From Rhodobacter sp. (GTDB lineage: Bacteria > Pseudomonadota > Alphaproteobacteria > Rhodobacterales > Rhodobacteraceae), in NCBI GenBank assembly GCA_027484145.1, contig JAIXUH010000026.1, positions 372,001 to 436,000 of the forward strand: a DNA stretch of 64,000 nucleotides. Reading direction: 5' to 3'. The notes below the pieces were generated by a model. It had not been told where the DNA came from and searched no databases. It saw only the letters and a program-made list of their open reading frames with translations. The position numbers and the translations under genes were made by a program. Below are positions 42,854 to 51,933 of the stretch, one piece after another; the stretch's first letter is position 1, and each line of letters starts with the position of its first letter.

Positions 42854-44922
42854 CACAATCGCTGATCTTTGACCCCCTGATTGCTTGGCCGGTGCTGTGG
42901 GGGCTGATCGCTTTTGCGGTGGTGCTTCTGGGGCTGGCGGTGTGGCGGGGTCTGAGTGGCTGGTGGCTGCGTGGCCTGGCGGCGGCGGTGGTGCTTTTGG
43001 CACTGGCCAACCCAGCGTTGCAGGAAGAGGACCGCGCCCCGCAGACCGATATCGTGATTGCGGTGGTGGATGACTCTGCCTCGCAAACCCTGTCAGACCG
43101 TGCGGACCAGACCGCCGCAGCGCTTGCCGCCGTGCAGGCCGAAGTGGCGGCGTTGGACAATACCGAACTGCGCGTGGTGCGTTTTGGCGACGGGGCCGAA
43201 GATGCCGGATCGCTGGCGCTGACCGCCCTGTCGGCTGCCTTGGCCGAAGAACCGCGTGCCCGTGTGGCGGGGGCCATCATCATCACCGATGGCCGGGTGC
43301 ACGACCTTGAACTTGCGCCAAGCCTGCCCGCGCCGTTGCATGTGCTGCTGACTGGTCGCGAGGAAGACTGGGACCGCCGCCTGATCATCAAGAACGCGCC
43401 CGCCTTTGCGATCTTGGGCGAAGAGGTCAACCTGACCCTGCGGATCGAGGATGAAGGTGCCGTGCCCGCCGATGCGGGCGGAATGGTCGATCTGACCATC
43501 GCAATCGATGCCGACCCGCCGCAAACCTATACCGTCCCGGTGGGCGAGGATCTGGACCTGCCGGTGATGCTGCCGCATGGCGGGATCAACGTCTTGCAGT
43601 TCAGCCTTGCCACCGCCGAGGGCGAGTTGACCGACCGCAACAATGCCGCCGTCGTGCAGATCAACGGTGTGCGTGACCGCCTGCGCGTGCTGCTGGTCTC
43701 GGGCGAGCCGCATGCCGGCGAACGGGTCTGGCGCAACCTGCTGAAGTCTGACGCCAGTGTGGACCTTGTGCATTTCACCATTCTGCGCCCGCCGGAAAAG
43801 CAAGATGGCATCCCGGTGTCAGAACTGTCGCTGATCGCCTTTCCGACGCGCGAGTTGTTCGTTGAAAAGATTGATGAATTCGATCTGATTGTGTTCGATC
43901 GCTATTCTATGCGGGGCATCTTGCCGATGTCATACATGGAAAACATCGTGCAATACGTCCGCAATGGCGGCACCGTTCTGGTGGCAGCTGGGCCGGAGTA
44001 TGGCGCGGTTGACAGCCTGTGGCGCTCTCCTCTTGCCGAAATCCTGCCCGCCGATCCGACCGCGCGGGTGATCGAAGAAGGCTTCCGTCCCGCGCTGACC
44101 GATTTGGGCCGCCGCCACCCGGTGACCGAAGGGCTGGAGGATCTAGCGCCGGAGGGGGGCTGGGGCCGCTGGTTCCGTATGGTGGATGTGACCCCGCGCG
44201 AAGGTCAGGTGGTAATGGAAGGGCCGGGCAACCGCCCGCTGCTGATCCTGAACCGTGTGGATGAGGGGCGGGTGGCCATTCTGGCGTCAGACCACGCATG
44301 GCTTTGGGGGCGCGGGTATGAAGGCGGTGGGCCGCAACTGGAACTGCTGCGCCGCCTTGCCCACTGGATGCTGAAAGAGCCGGAGCTGGAAGAGGAAACC
44401 CTGACAGCCACCGCGCAAGGCCAGACCCTGACCATCACGCGGCGCACCATCAAGGAAGAACCGCCGGGTGATCTGGTCGTCACCGGGCCTGATGGCGCGC
44501 AGGTGACCCTGACCACGCCCGAAATCGGCCCCGGCAAGTATGAGGTGGAATGGCAGGCGCCGACTCTGGGGCTGTTCCGGCTGGAACAGGGCGATCTGAC
44601 GCGGGTGGTGGCGGTCGGCCCTTCGGCGCCGCGCGAATTCGTGCAGACCATAGCGACGGCCGAACTCCTTGCGCCGGTCGTCACCCCAACCAACGGCGGC
44701 GTGCTGCGCGTCGCGGACGGCACCCCGGATTTGCGTGCCGTGCGTGACGGACGGCCTGCCTTTGGTCGCGGCTGGATCGGGATCACCCCGCGCGGCGCCT
44801 ATGTCACCGAGGATGTGCGGGTGGCGCAGCTATTGCCGGGCTGGGCATGGCTGATGCTGGCGGCGTCACTGGCCGTCGCAGCATGGTTGATCGAAGGGCG
44901 CAAAGGGGCAAAGGCGGTCTGA
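42850..44922 (+). CDS. Membrane protein with vWA-like and glutamine-amidotransferase-like domains (MoxR operon)
   Basis: 690 aa. Amino-terminal helices (WPVLWGLIAFAVVLLGLAV, GLAAAVVLLALANP), a vWA-like domain with a degenerate metal site (VIAVVDDSASQT), then a class I amidotransferase-like fold (RVLLVSGEPHAGERVWRNLL, IVQYVRNGGTVLVAAGPEYG) without the nucleophilic cysteine, and a final helix near the carboxy terminus. Start overlaps the previous gene's stop (ATGA). Last gene of the operon. Confidence 0.87.
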   Translation: MTQSLIFDPLIAWPVLWGLIAFAVVLLGLAVWRGLSGWWLRGLAAAVVLLALANPALQEEDRAPQTDIVIAVVDDSASQTLSDRADQTAAALAAVQAEVAALDNTELRVVRFGDGAEDAGSLALTALSAALAEEPRARVAGAIIITDGRVHDLELAPSLPAPLHVLLTGREEDWDRRLIIKNAPAFAILGEEVNLTLRIEDEGAVPADAGGMVDLTIAIDADPPQTYTVPVGEDLDLPVMLPHGGINVLQFSLATAEGELTDRNNAAVVQINGVRDRLRVLLVSGEPHAGERVWRNLLKSDASVDLVHFTILRPPEKQDGIPVSELSLIAFPTRELFVEKIDEFDLIVFDRYSMRGILPMSYMENIVQYVRNGGTVLVAAGPEYGAVDSLWRSPLAEILPADPTARVIEEGFRPALTDLGRRHPVTEGLEDLAPEGGWGRWFRMVDVTPREGQVVMEGPGNRPLLILNRVDEGRVAILASDHAWLWGRGYEGGGPQLELLRRLAHWMLKEPELEEETLTATAQGQTLTITRRTIKEEPPGDLVVTGPDGAQVTLTTPEIGPGKYEVEWQAPTLGLFRLEQGDLTRVVAVGPSAPREFVQTIATAELLAPVVTPTNGGVLRVADGTPDLRAVRDGRPAFGRGWIGITPRGAYVTEDVRVAQLLPGWAWLMLAASLAVAAWLIEGRKGAKAV

Positions 44923-44961
44923 CCCGCCCTTGCCCCCTTTCTTCATGTTGCCGCACCTTGG

Positions 44962-45810
44962 TCAGTCGACAAAGGCGGAATGGACCCAACCGGTGCGCCG
45001 CGCAACGCCTGCGTTGTTCAGCACGTTCACCAGAATCCAACTGCCGTTCCGTTCAACCGGGCGAAGGGCGGTTCCGGCTGGCAAAAGCTCCAGCACGTCG
45101 AAGCTGGTGCCGGGGCCTTTGCGCAGGTTCAACCCTTCGGCAACCGTGACGCGCAAGGTATTGTCGCCGTCATCGGCCATGTCCTCCAGCACACGCGCGC
45201 GGAAGGAACCCATGTCAAACGCCGGACCCGGATCCCATTTGCGCCCGCGTGAGATGTCATCATGGCCGATGATCTCATCACAGCCGTATTTCGCGATGAT
45301 GGCCTTTGCCACGCCTTCTGCGGCCTCGATCTGGGCTTCGCGGTAGCGTTCCCAGCCGATGGGTGTGACTGACCCGTCTGGATTGCCGTTCTTGTGAACG
45401 GCCATTTCCGGGTCGGCAATCTGCACCCCCGTCCATGACACCCAGCCGTTCGAGCCGCGCTTCAGGTTGCCCCAGTTTGCAAGCTCGATCCCGAAGGAAT
45501 GGCTGTTCATCCCCACGGTGCCCTTCCATTCCGACCGTCCGGCGTGATGCGCGATCACCTCGAACGACACGCATTGCAGGACAGTCCCGTCCCGGTCGAT
45601 CACGACATGGGCCGAGGATTTTCCTTGGTTGTTGGGGTCGCGGAACCAGTCGGCGCTAGACCGTCCTGACCCGCCAAAGGTAAAGTGCATCACGATCACC
45701 TTGGGCGTGCGCGCAAAGTTGCCGCCCGTATGCGAGGGCCGTGCTGCAATCAGTTCGACTTGCCGTCCATCCCGCAGAAGCCTGCCGGAGTCGTTGATGG
45801 TGAATCCCAT
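44962..45810 (-). CDS. N-acetylmuramoyl-L-alanine amidase with SH3 domain
   Basis: 282 aa amidase_2 (PGRP/T7 lysozyme-like) domain: zinc His in KVIVMHFTFGGSGRSSADWF, FGIELANWGNL, and GHDDISRGRKWDPGPAFDM; then a bacterial SH3 domain (VAEGLNLRKGPGTSFDVLELL, TGWVHSAFVD). No signal peptide is evident, so export is unexplained. ATG 45810 follows AGGAGACGC. Not accompanied by other phage genes, so read as a chromosomal cell-wall enzyme. Confidence 0.9.
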   Translation of the reverse strand: MGFTINDSGRLLRDGRQVELIAARPSHTGGNFARTPKVIVMHFTFGGSGRSSADWFRDPNNQGKSSAHVVIDRDGTVLQCVSFEVIAHHAGRSEWKGTVGMNSHSFGIELANWGNLKRGSNGWVSWTGVQIADPEMAVHKNGNPDGSVTPIGWERYREAQIEAAEGVAKAIIAKYGCDEIIGHDDISRGRKWDPGPAFDMGSFRARVLEDMADDGDNTLRVTVAEGLNLRKGPGTSFDVLELLPAGTALRPVERNGSWILVNVLNNAGVARRTGWVHSAFVD

Positions 45811-46041
45811 GCTTGCGTCTCCTAATATGGTTTTTATCAATCAATGGTTGAATCATGCCTGAGGCCGACGATTCGGGCAGGTAAGGGATACCCGCCTTTC
45901 GCTTTTGAAATTGTGCATGATCCGAATCAGCCGGGCGCAAGCGGCCTTCGGCCATGCGACCAGTATGGGGTTGGTCCCGCAAACGGCGGCGGCTTTGCCT
46001 TGCGGACAGGGGCAAGCGGGTGTTCGTCGGTTCCGGCGCCC
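45811..46041. other. Intergenic stretch, nothing recognised
   Basis: 231 bases between two minus-strand genes. It holds short GC-rich repeats (GCGGCCTTCGGCC at about 45940) but no gene, promoter or terminator that I can support; an AT-richer part near 45820-45850 may carry the amidase promoter. Confidence 0.4.
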
Positions 46042-46734
46042 CTAGGGCTGGCGCAACAGCATCACCTGACGGGATTGCGAGGCAAACTCTCGGCGGATCA
46101 CCACGGCAGCGGCTATGGCCCCACCTAGCATCAGCGCCCATGGGCCCAAAAGCCAGCCAAGGGCCGCAAGGGCAAAGTAAATCGCGTTCAGCCCCCGGTT
46201 GAACCCCTTTGCGGCGGTGATGTTGATCTCGGCCGCCTGCCCGGCACGGTAGAGGGCCAAGGGATCATCAGGGTCATTCGGCACGGCGGCCATCATGATG
46301 GCGCAATAGCCAAACAGCCGATGTGCCCAGACGAACTTCAACAAGGCATTGGCCAGAAACGCGATGACAAGGATGATCTTCACCTCGATCACCACCCCGT
46401 CCAGATCAAGGGTCAGATCCTGCGCCAGACCTTCCAGCCGCTGCGAATTGCCGATCAGCGCCACGCCGCCGCCAATCGCGATCATGCAGGTCGAGGCGAA
46501 AAAGGCCGTGCCCTGCCGCAGCGAATCGATCACGTTGGCATCGAAGATGCGGGGTTGCCGGGTCACGAACTGGCGCATCCATTCGCGCCGATACTCGACC
46601 ATCAAAAGCGATACCGACGGGCGTCTGGCAGGCGGATGTTCCACAAGCCAGCCGGTCAGCAGCCACGCGAACAGCAACAGGCCAACGGAAAGGAGGTCAA
46701 GCGGTGAAAACGGGCCTGTGGGAAAGGTCATCAT
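46042..46734 (-). CDS. DUF599 family inner-membrane protein
   Basis: 230 aa from ATG 46734. Helices at the start (LDLLSVGLLLFAWLLTGWLVEH), middle (ASTCMIAIGGGVALIG; IVIAFLANALLKFVWAH-like IILVIAFLANALLKFVW) and end (YFALAALGWLLGPWALMLGGA); conserved EYRREWMRQFVTRQPRIFDANVI. ATG 46770 is an alternative, but it abuts the FadR-type palindrome. Divergent from glcD, with which it shares this region. Function unknown. Confidence 0.82.
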   Translation of the reverse strand: MMTFPTGPFSPLDLLSVGLLLFAWLLTGWLVEHPPARRPSVSLLMVEYRREWMRQFVTRQPRIFDANVIDSLRQGTAFFASTCMIAIGGGVALIGNSQRLEGLAQDLTLDLDGVVIEVKIILVIAFLANALLKFVWAHRLFGYCAIMMAAVPNDPDDPLALYRAGQAAEINITAAKGFNRGLNAIYFALAALGWLLGPWALMLGGAIAAAVVIRREFASQSRQVMLLRQP

Positions 46735-46779
46735 GGCCCAAAGATACGTCTCGAACGAGAGTCTGGCCATGGTCAAAAT

Positions 46780-46798
46780 TGGTTACTTGATTTGACCA
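46780..46798. promoter_or_regulatory. FadR-type operator upstream of glcD
   Basis: TGGTTA-N7-TGACCA, extending to outer arms AATTGGT and ACCAATT (46777-46801), 43 bases upstream of glcD. A further half-site ATGGTCA lies at 46769. Same architecture as 17453-17471. Confidence 0.65.
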
Positions 46799-46840
46799 AT
46801 TCATCAGGTATCCTGCAACCGCACAGCGAGAGGTCCCGCG

Positions 46841-48274
46841 ATGGAGATGCCGAAACCCAATGCCATGATCCTGTCGGGCAAGGCCCGGATCGTGGCGCTT
46901 TTGCGCGCTGTCCTGCCTGAGGATGCGGTGATTGCGGATGAGGCGGAAACGCGCGCCTATGAATGCGATGCGCTGACCGCCTATCGCTGCCCGCCGCTGG
47001 CCGTGGTGCTGCCCCGGACGACAGAAGAGGTGTCGGCGGTGCTGCGAATCTGCCATGGCGAAGGCGTGCCGGTGGTGCCGCGCGGATCGGGCACATCACT
47101 GGCCGGGGGGGCGCTGCCAACGGCGGATTCGGTCATCCTTGGCGTCAGCCGGATGAATGCGGTGCTGGAAACCGACTATCCGAACCGGTTCATGCGGGTG
47201 CAGACCGGGCGCACCAACCTGTCGGTCACCGGCGCGGTCGAGGCGGAGGGGTTCTTCTATGCACCCGATCCATCAAGCCAGCTTGCCTGTGCGATTGCGG
47301 GCAACATCGCGATGAATTCGGGCGGGGCGCATTGTCTGAAGTACGGGGTCACGACCAACAACCTGCTGGGCGTGACCTTGGTGCAAATGGATGGCACCGT
47401 GGTCAGCGTTGGCGGCCCCTATATGGATGCGGGCGGGTTGGACCTGCTGGGGGTGATCTGCGGGTCCGAAGGGCAGTTGGGCGTGGTGACCGAGGCCACC
47501 TTGCGCATTCTGCCCAAGCCCGAGGGCGCGCGCCCGATCCTGATGGGGTTTGATGCCAACGAGGTGGCGGGCGAATGCGTGTCGGACATCATCAAGGCCG
47601 GCATCCTGCCGGTGGCGATCGAGTTCATGGACCGCCCCTGCATCGAGGCCTGCGAGGCCTTTGCCCATGCCGGATACCCGATGTGCGAGGCGTTGTTGAT
47701 TGTCGAGGTCGAGGGCAGCCCGGCCGAGATTGATGAACAGCTTGCTCTGATCAAGGCTATTGCCTTGCGCCACAACCCGGTTGAGTTGCGCGAGGCCGCG
47801 GATGAAGCGCAGGCCAAGCGCATTTGGTTGGGCCGCAAATCGGCCTTTGGCGCGATGGGGCAGATCAACGATTACATGTGTCTGGACGGGACGATCCCGG
47901 TGTCGAGCCTGCCTTATGTTCTGCGCAGGATCGGCGAGATGAGCCGTGATTGCGGGCTGGACGTGGCCAATGTCTTTCATGCGGGCGACGGCAACATGCA
48001 CCCGCTGATCCTGTTTGATGCCAACAAGCCGGGTGATCTGGAGCGTTGCGAAGCCTTTGGCGCCGAGATCCTGAAGCTGTGCGTCGAAGTGGGCGGCTGC
48101 CTGACCGGCGAGCATGGGGTGGGCGTGGAAAAGCGCGACCTGATGTCGGTGCAGTTTACGCCCGAGGACATGGAGGCGCAATTATGGGTCAAGGATGTGT
48201 TCGATCCGAGGTGGCTTTTGAACCCGGCCAAGGTGTTTCCCCTGAGCGTAACGGCCGCGCGGCGCGCGGGATGA
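46841..48274 (+). CDS. glcD: Glycolate oxidase subunit GlcD (FAD-binding)
   Basis: 477 aa. FAD-binding VAO fold: VPVVPRGSGTSLAGGALPTADSV, PDPSSQLACAIAGNIAMNSGG, HCLKYGVTTNNLLG, and carboxy-terminal NVFHAGDGNMHPLILF and TGEHGVGVEKRDLM, the GlcD/lactate-type signature. Oxidises glycolate to glyoxylate at the membrane with GlcE and GlcF. First gene of the glc unit; regulated probably by a FadR-family protein through the palindrome upstream. Confidence 0.95.
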   Translation: MEMPKPNAMILSGKARIVALLRAVLPEDAVIADEAETRAYECDALTAYRCPPLAVVLPRTTEEVSAVLRICHGEGVPVVPRGSGTSLAGGALPTADSVILGVSRMNAVLETDYPNRFMRVQTGRTNLSVTGAVEAEGFFYAPDPSSQLACAIAGNIAMNSGGAHCLKYGVTTNNLLGVTLVQMDGTVVSVGGPYMDAGGLDLLGVICGSEGQLGVVTEATLRILPKPEGARPILMGFDANEVAGECVSDIIKAGILPVAIEFMDRPCIEACEAFAHAGYPMCEALLIVEVEGSPAEIDEQLALIKAIALRHNPVELREAADEAQAKRIWLGRKSAFGAMGQINDYMCLDGTIPVSSLPYVLRRIGEMSRDCGLDVANVFHAGDGNMHPLILFDANKPGDLERCEAFGAEILKLCVEVGGCLTGEHGVGVEKRDLMSVQFTPEDMEAQLWVKDVFDPRWLLNPAKVFPLSVTAARRAG

Positions 48275-48286
48275 CGGATGCGGCGC

Positions 48287-48365
48287 GGGGGGCTTTGCGC
48301 CCCCCAAGCCCCCGGTTCGCAGAACCGGGGGCACCCCCCGCAGGATATTTGGAGAAGGGGAAGCG
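48287..48365. repeat. Composite hairpin plus GAGGATATTTGG repeat, copy B
   Basis: Hairpin 1: GGGGGGC (48287-48293), 5-base loop, GCCCCCC (48299-48305). Hairpin 2: CCCCCGGTTC (48309-48318), loop GCA, GAACCGGGGG. Tail 48333-48362: CCCCCCGCAGGATATTTGG then AGAAGGGGAA. Same order as copy A. Here the tail's GGAGAAGGGG serves as the ribosome-binding site of glcE. Confidence 0.8.
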
Positions 48366-48366
48366 G

Positions 48367-49449
48367 ATGCGGCCCGAGACAGAAGAAGACCTAGCCGAGA
48401 TGATCCGCAGGGCGAAAGGTCCGCTGCGGATTGTCGGCGGCGGAACGCGGGCGATCGGCCCATCGGGCGGCGTGGTGCTGCAGACCTCGGCGCTGGCGGG
48501 GGTGAGCCTTTACGAGCCGGGATCGCTGACACTGGTGGCGCGGGCCGGAACGCCGGTGGCCGCGGTGGAGCAGGTTCTGGCAGCGCAGGGGCAGCGATTG
48601 CCCTTTGAGGTGCCGGATATGCGGGGCCTGTTGGGACGGGCGGGGGAGAGCACCATCGGTGGCGTGGTGGCGGCCAATGCCAGCGGGCCGCGCCGGGTGC
48701 AGGCGGGGGCCTGTCGCGACAGCCTGATCGGGGTGCGCTTCGTGGCCGGGGATGGCAGCATCATCAAGAATGGGGGGCGGGTGATGAAGAACGTCACCGG
48801 CTATGACCTTGTGAAGTTGATGGCGGGCTCATGGGGCAGGCTGGGGGTGCTGACCGAGGTCAGCTTCAAGGTGCTGCCGGTGCCCGCGGCCAAGGCGACG
48901 TTGGTGCTGCGGGGGTTGTCCGATGCGCAGGCGGTGGCGGCGATGTCGGCGGCGCTTGGATCGCCCTTTGAGGTGACGGGGGTGGCGCATTGGCCGGGGC
49001 AGGGCACCTTTTTCCGGGTGGAGGGGTTTGCCGCACAGGTGGGCTACCGCCGTGCGCGGCTGGCGCGGCATCTGGCAGACTTCGGTTCGGTGGAAGAGGC
49101 TGCGGACCCGGACGTCTGGTCTGCGATCCGTGATGTGGCGCCGTTCCATGACAGGGCGGGGGATGTGTGGCGGCTGTCGGTCAAGCCATCGGATGCGCCG
49201 GGGATTGTGGCGCGGATGGGCGCGGAGGCGGTGCTTTATGACTGGGGGGGCGGGCTGATCTGGGCGCTGGTGGCGGCGGGCACCGATCTGCGCGGGCGGC
49301 TGGGGAAGATCATGGGCCACGCCACACGGGTGCGGGGCGAGGGGCCGGGCGCCTTTGCGCCAGAGGTGCCAGCAGTGGCGGCGCTGACACGGGGGTTGCG
49401 CACGAGGTTTGACCCGCGCGGTCTTTTCGCCGCGATGGTGGTGCCGTGA
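48367..49449 (+). CDS. glcE: Glycolate oxidase subunit GlcE (FAD-binding)
   Basis: 360 aa, shorter than GlcD, with one FAD-binding domain: LRIVGGGTRAIGPSGG, LPFEVPDMRGLLGRAGESTIGG, VAANASGPRRVQAGACRDSLIG, and GRVMKNVTGYDLVKLMAGSWG. ATG 48367 is five to eight bases after the GGAGAAGGGG of the repeat. The gap to glcD is filled by that repeat. Confidence 0.93.
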   Translation: MRPETEEDLAEMIRRAKGPLRIVGGGTRAIGPSGGVVLQTSALAGVSLYEPGSLTLVARAGTPVAAVEQVLAAQGQRLPFEVPDMRGLLGRAGESTIGGVVAANASGPRRVQAGACRDSLIGVRFVAGDGSIIKNGGRVMKNVTGYDLVKLMAGSWGRLGVLTEVSFKVLPVPAAKATLVLRGLSDAQAVAAMSAALGSPFEVTGVAHWPGQGTFFRVEGFAAQVGYRRARLARHLADFGSVEEAADPDVWSAIRDVAPFHDRAGDVWRLSVKPSDAPGIVARMGAEAVLYDWGGGLIWALVAAGTDLRGRLGKIMGHATRVRGEGPGAFAPEVPAVAALTRGLRTRFDPRGLFAAMVVP

Positions 49450-50600
49450 CCCTGGCCGACCCCTATGATCTGGTGGCGACCGAGTGTTGTGCCGGGCATG
49501 CCGCTGCCATTGCACGGTTCTGGCAGCAGTTCACGGCTGCGGCCGATGCGTTGGATCGCGGGTTTTCGGCGGGCGAGGTGGCCGGATCGCTGGATGTGAT
49601 GGCTGAGTTGCAGGCCGTGCATCCCGATCTGATGTGGGAATTCGGCCCGTCAGACCGTGGGCATGCACTGTGTATCACGGCTGAATGGCGGGACGCGCTG
49701 CGCCCGCTGGCCCGAGCGGTTCTGGCGGCGGCCCCCGATCTGCCACGCTGGCGGTTCAGCGATGCCCGTGGTGCGGCGGGCGCGGCCGGGGTTGCCGAAT
49801 TGTTTGAGGCGCGGGCGCAAGAGCCGTTGCAGATCAATGCGATGCAGGCCGTTGCGGGGCGCGATGGCCGGATCGGGCTGGACGTGATGGGGCAGGGCGC
49901 AGAGGACAGGCTTTCCGTGCAAGCGCAGGTGCTGGCCGAGATTGTGCTGGGCGAGGCTGCCTGCCGCGATTGGGTCGGGCAAGTGACGCTGCGGTCAGGT
50001 CCGGGGTTGCTGGCGCGACTGTCGGGACGCAGACCCGTCTTTGATGCTGCGACGTTCGTGGCGGGTTTTGCCGCGGTGCGCGCGCAGATGCGCGACGCAT
50101 TGCCGGGGCCATTGGCGCAGCACGACCCTGATGCCAGTCCAATTGGCCTGATGCGAATCAAGGCGATGCGCGAAGGGTCGGCGCGGCCTGATTTGGTGAC
50201 CTTTTCCACTGCCTCGGACACCTATGCCACGGCGGCGCTGGACGGTCGGGGTTTCGCCTCGTGCAATCACAGCCGTCATGGCGAGTTTTTCGCCTTTCTG
50301 CGCGTTCCGCATGATGGCACGCCGCCGCTGGCGACGGACGTTGGGGCACGGGCCGAAATCGAGGCCGCGCTGCACCGGGTGCTGTCGCAGGCGGGCATCG
50401 GCGGGCTTGTTGCGGCGGGGCATGGCACGGCGGCGGTCTATCTGGATTTCGGCATGACCGATCTTCGGCGCGGGCTGGAGTTGTTGGCCCGCAGCTTTGC
50501 CCCGCGGCCTTGGGCGCAGCGGGCGACCATTCATTTTCTGGAGGCTGGGCTTTCGGCGCAGCCGATTTCCCTGATCGCGCCGCAGCGCGTTATGCAGTAG
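49446..50600 (+). CDS. Unknown protein encoded between glcE and glcF
   Basis: 384 aa from GTG 49446, overlapping the TGA of glcE. No signal peptide or helix. Visible parts: ECCAGHAAAIARFWQQFTAA, a HPDLMWEFGPSDRGHALCIT strand-turn-strand, PDLPRWRFSDARGAAG, and SCNHSRHGEFFAFLRVPHDG. The first half faintly resembles DUF695-type proteins. It breaks the usual glcD-glcE-glcF order while keeping coupled translation, so it may work with the oxidase. Function unknown. Confidence 0.8.
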   Translation: MTLADPYDLVATECCAGHAAAIARFWQQFTAAADALDRGFSAGEVAGSLDVMAELQAVHPDLMWEFGPSDRGHALCITAEWRDALRPLARAVLAAAPDLPRWRFSDARGAAGAAGVAELFEARAQEPLQINAMQAVAGRDGRIGLDVMGQGAEDRLSVQAQVLAEIVLGEAACRDWVGQVTLRSGPGLLARLSGRRPVFDAATFVAGFAAVRAQMRDALPGPLAQHDPDASPIGLMRIKAMREGSARPDLVTFSTASDTYATAALDGRGFASCNHSRHGEFFAFLRVPHDGTPPLATDVGARAEIEAALHRVLSQAGIGGLVAAGHGTAAVYLDFGMTDLRRGLELLARSFAPRPWAQRATIHFLEAGLSAQPISLIAPQRVMQ

Positions 50601-50607
50601 GACAGGT

Positions 50608-51894
50608 ATGCAGACCACCTTTACCCCCGAACAGTTGCGCGACCCCGGCATTGCCCGGGCGAACCAAATCCTGCGATCCTGTGTGCATTGCGGGTTCTGC
50701 ACCGCCACCTGCCCGACATATCAGGTGCTGGGTGATGAGTTGGATAGCCCGCGCGGGCGGATTTACCTGATCAAGGACATGCTGGAAAAGGGTCGCCCGG
50801 CCGATGCCAAGACGGTCAAGCATATTGACCGCTGTCTTTCGTGTCTGGCCTGCATGACGACCTGCCCCAGCGGTGTGCACTACATGCATCTGGTCGATCA
50901 TGCCCGCGACCATATCGAGCGGACCTATCGCCGCCCGTTTGGCGAGCGGATGTTGCGCGCGGTGCTGGCATGGGTGTTACCGCACCCGACACGGTTCCGG
51001 CTGGCGCTGTTGGGGGCAAAGATTGCACGGCCTTTTGCCGGGCTGATCCCGGATGCACGGCTGCGGGCCATGCTTGCGATGGCACCACGGCAGGTGCCGC
51101 CGGTCAGCCGCAATGATGACCCGCAGGTGTTTGCGCCTATGGGGCCGCGCCGGATGCGGGTGGCGCTGATGACCGGTTGCGCGCAAAAGGCGCTGAACAC
51201 GGATATCAACGATGCCACCATCCGCCTGTTGCGCCGTCTGGGGGCCGAGGTGGTGGTGGCCAAAGGCGCGGGGTGCTGCGGCGCGCTGACCCACCACATG
51301 GGCAAGACCGACCTGTCGCATCAGGCGGCGGCGGCCAACATCAGGGCATGGATGGCCGAACAGCAGGCGCATGGGCTGGATGCAATTGTCATCAACACCA
51401 GCGGCTGCGGCACGACGGTCAAGGATTATGGCCATATGTTCCGCAATGACCCATTGGCCAAAGACGCGGCCACCGTGGCCGGGCTGGCCATGGATGTGTC
51501 GGAAGTGTTAACCAAGCTGGGGCTGCCCGAAGGCGCGCCCAAGGGCATCAGGGTGGCCTATCACGCGGCTTGCAGCCTGCAGCACGGCCAACAGATCAAG
51601 ACCTTGCCGAAAGACCTGTTAAAGCAGGCGGGCTTTGCGGTGGTCGAACCTGCCGACAGCCATCTGTGCTGTGGGTCAGCGGGCACCTATAACCTGATGC
51701 AGCCCGAAATCTCGGGCGAGTTGAAGCGGCGCAAGGTGGCGACGCTTGAGGCAAAGGCCCCCGATGTGATTGCCGCTGGCAACATTGGCTGCATGATGCA
51801 GATCGGGTCAGGCACCGGCATTCCGGTTGTTCACACGGTCGAATTGCTGGATTGGGCGACGGGCGGGCCAAAACCAAGGGCCTTGGCCGACTAG
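50608..51894 (+). CDS. glcF: Glycolate oxidase iron-sulfur subunit GlcF
   Basis: 428 aa. Two 4Fe-4S motifs at the amino terminus (CVHCGFCTATCPTYQ and CLSCLACMTTCPSGVHY), then two CCG (cysteine-rich) domains: CCGALTHHMGKTDLSHQ and CCGSAGTYNLMQPEI, the heterodisulfide-reductase-like pattern. Carries electrons from GlcD/GlcE to quinones. Follows the unknown gene by 7 bases. Confidence 0.96.
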   Translation: MQTTFTPEQLRDPGIARANQILRSCVHCGFCTATCPTYQVLGDELDSPRGRIYLIKDMLEKGRPADAKTVKHIDRCLSCLACMTTCPSGVHYMHLVDHARDHIERTYRRPFGERMLRAVLAWVLPHPTRFRLALLGAKIARPFAGLIPDARLRAMLAMAPRQVPPVSRNDDPQVFAPMGPRRMRVALMTGCAQKALNTDINDATIRLLRRLGAEVVVAKGAGCCGALTHHMGKTDLSHQAAAANIRAWMAEQQAHGLDAIVINTSGCGTTVKDYGHMFRNDPLAKDAATVAGLAMDVSEVLTKLGLPEGAPKGIRVAYHAACSLQHGQQIKTLPKDLLKQAGFAVVEPADSHLCCGSAGTYNLMQPEISGELKRRKVATLEAKAPDVIAAGNIGCMMQIGSGTGIPVVHTVELLDWATGGPKPRALAD

Positions 51895-51933
51895 CTTGGC
51901 TGACCGAAGGACCGAGAAGGAGCCCGTTTGGTC

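Noticed and set aside
44962-45810. Prophage remnant, because of the amidase
   Set aside because: No other phage genes, repeats or attachment sites nearby; the SH3-fused amidase fits a cellular enzyme.
45811-46041. Coding region between amidase and DUF599 genes
   Set aside because: Open frames here lack a start site and any motif.
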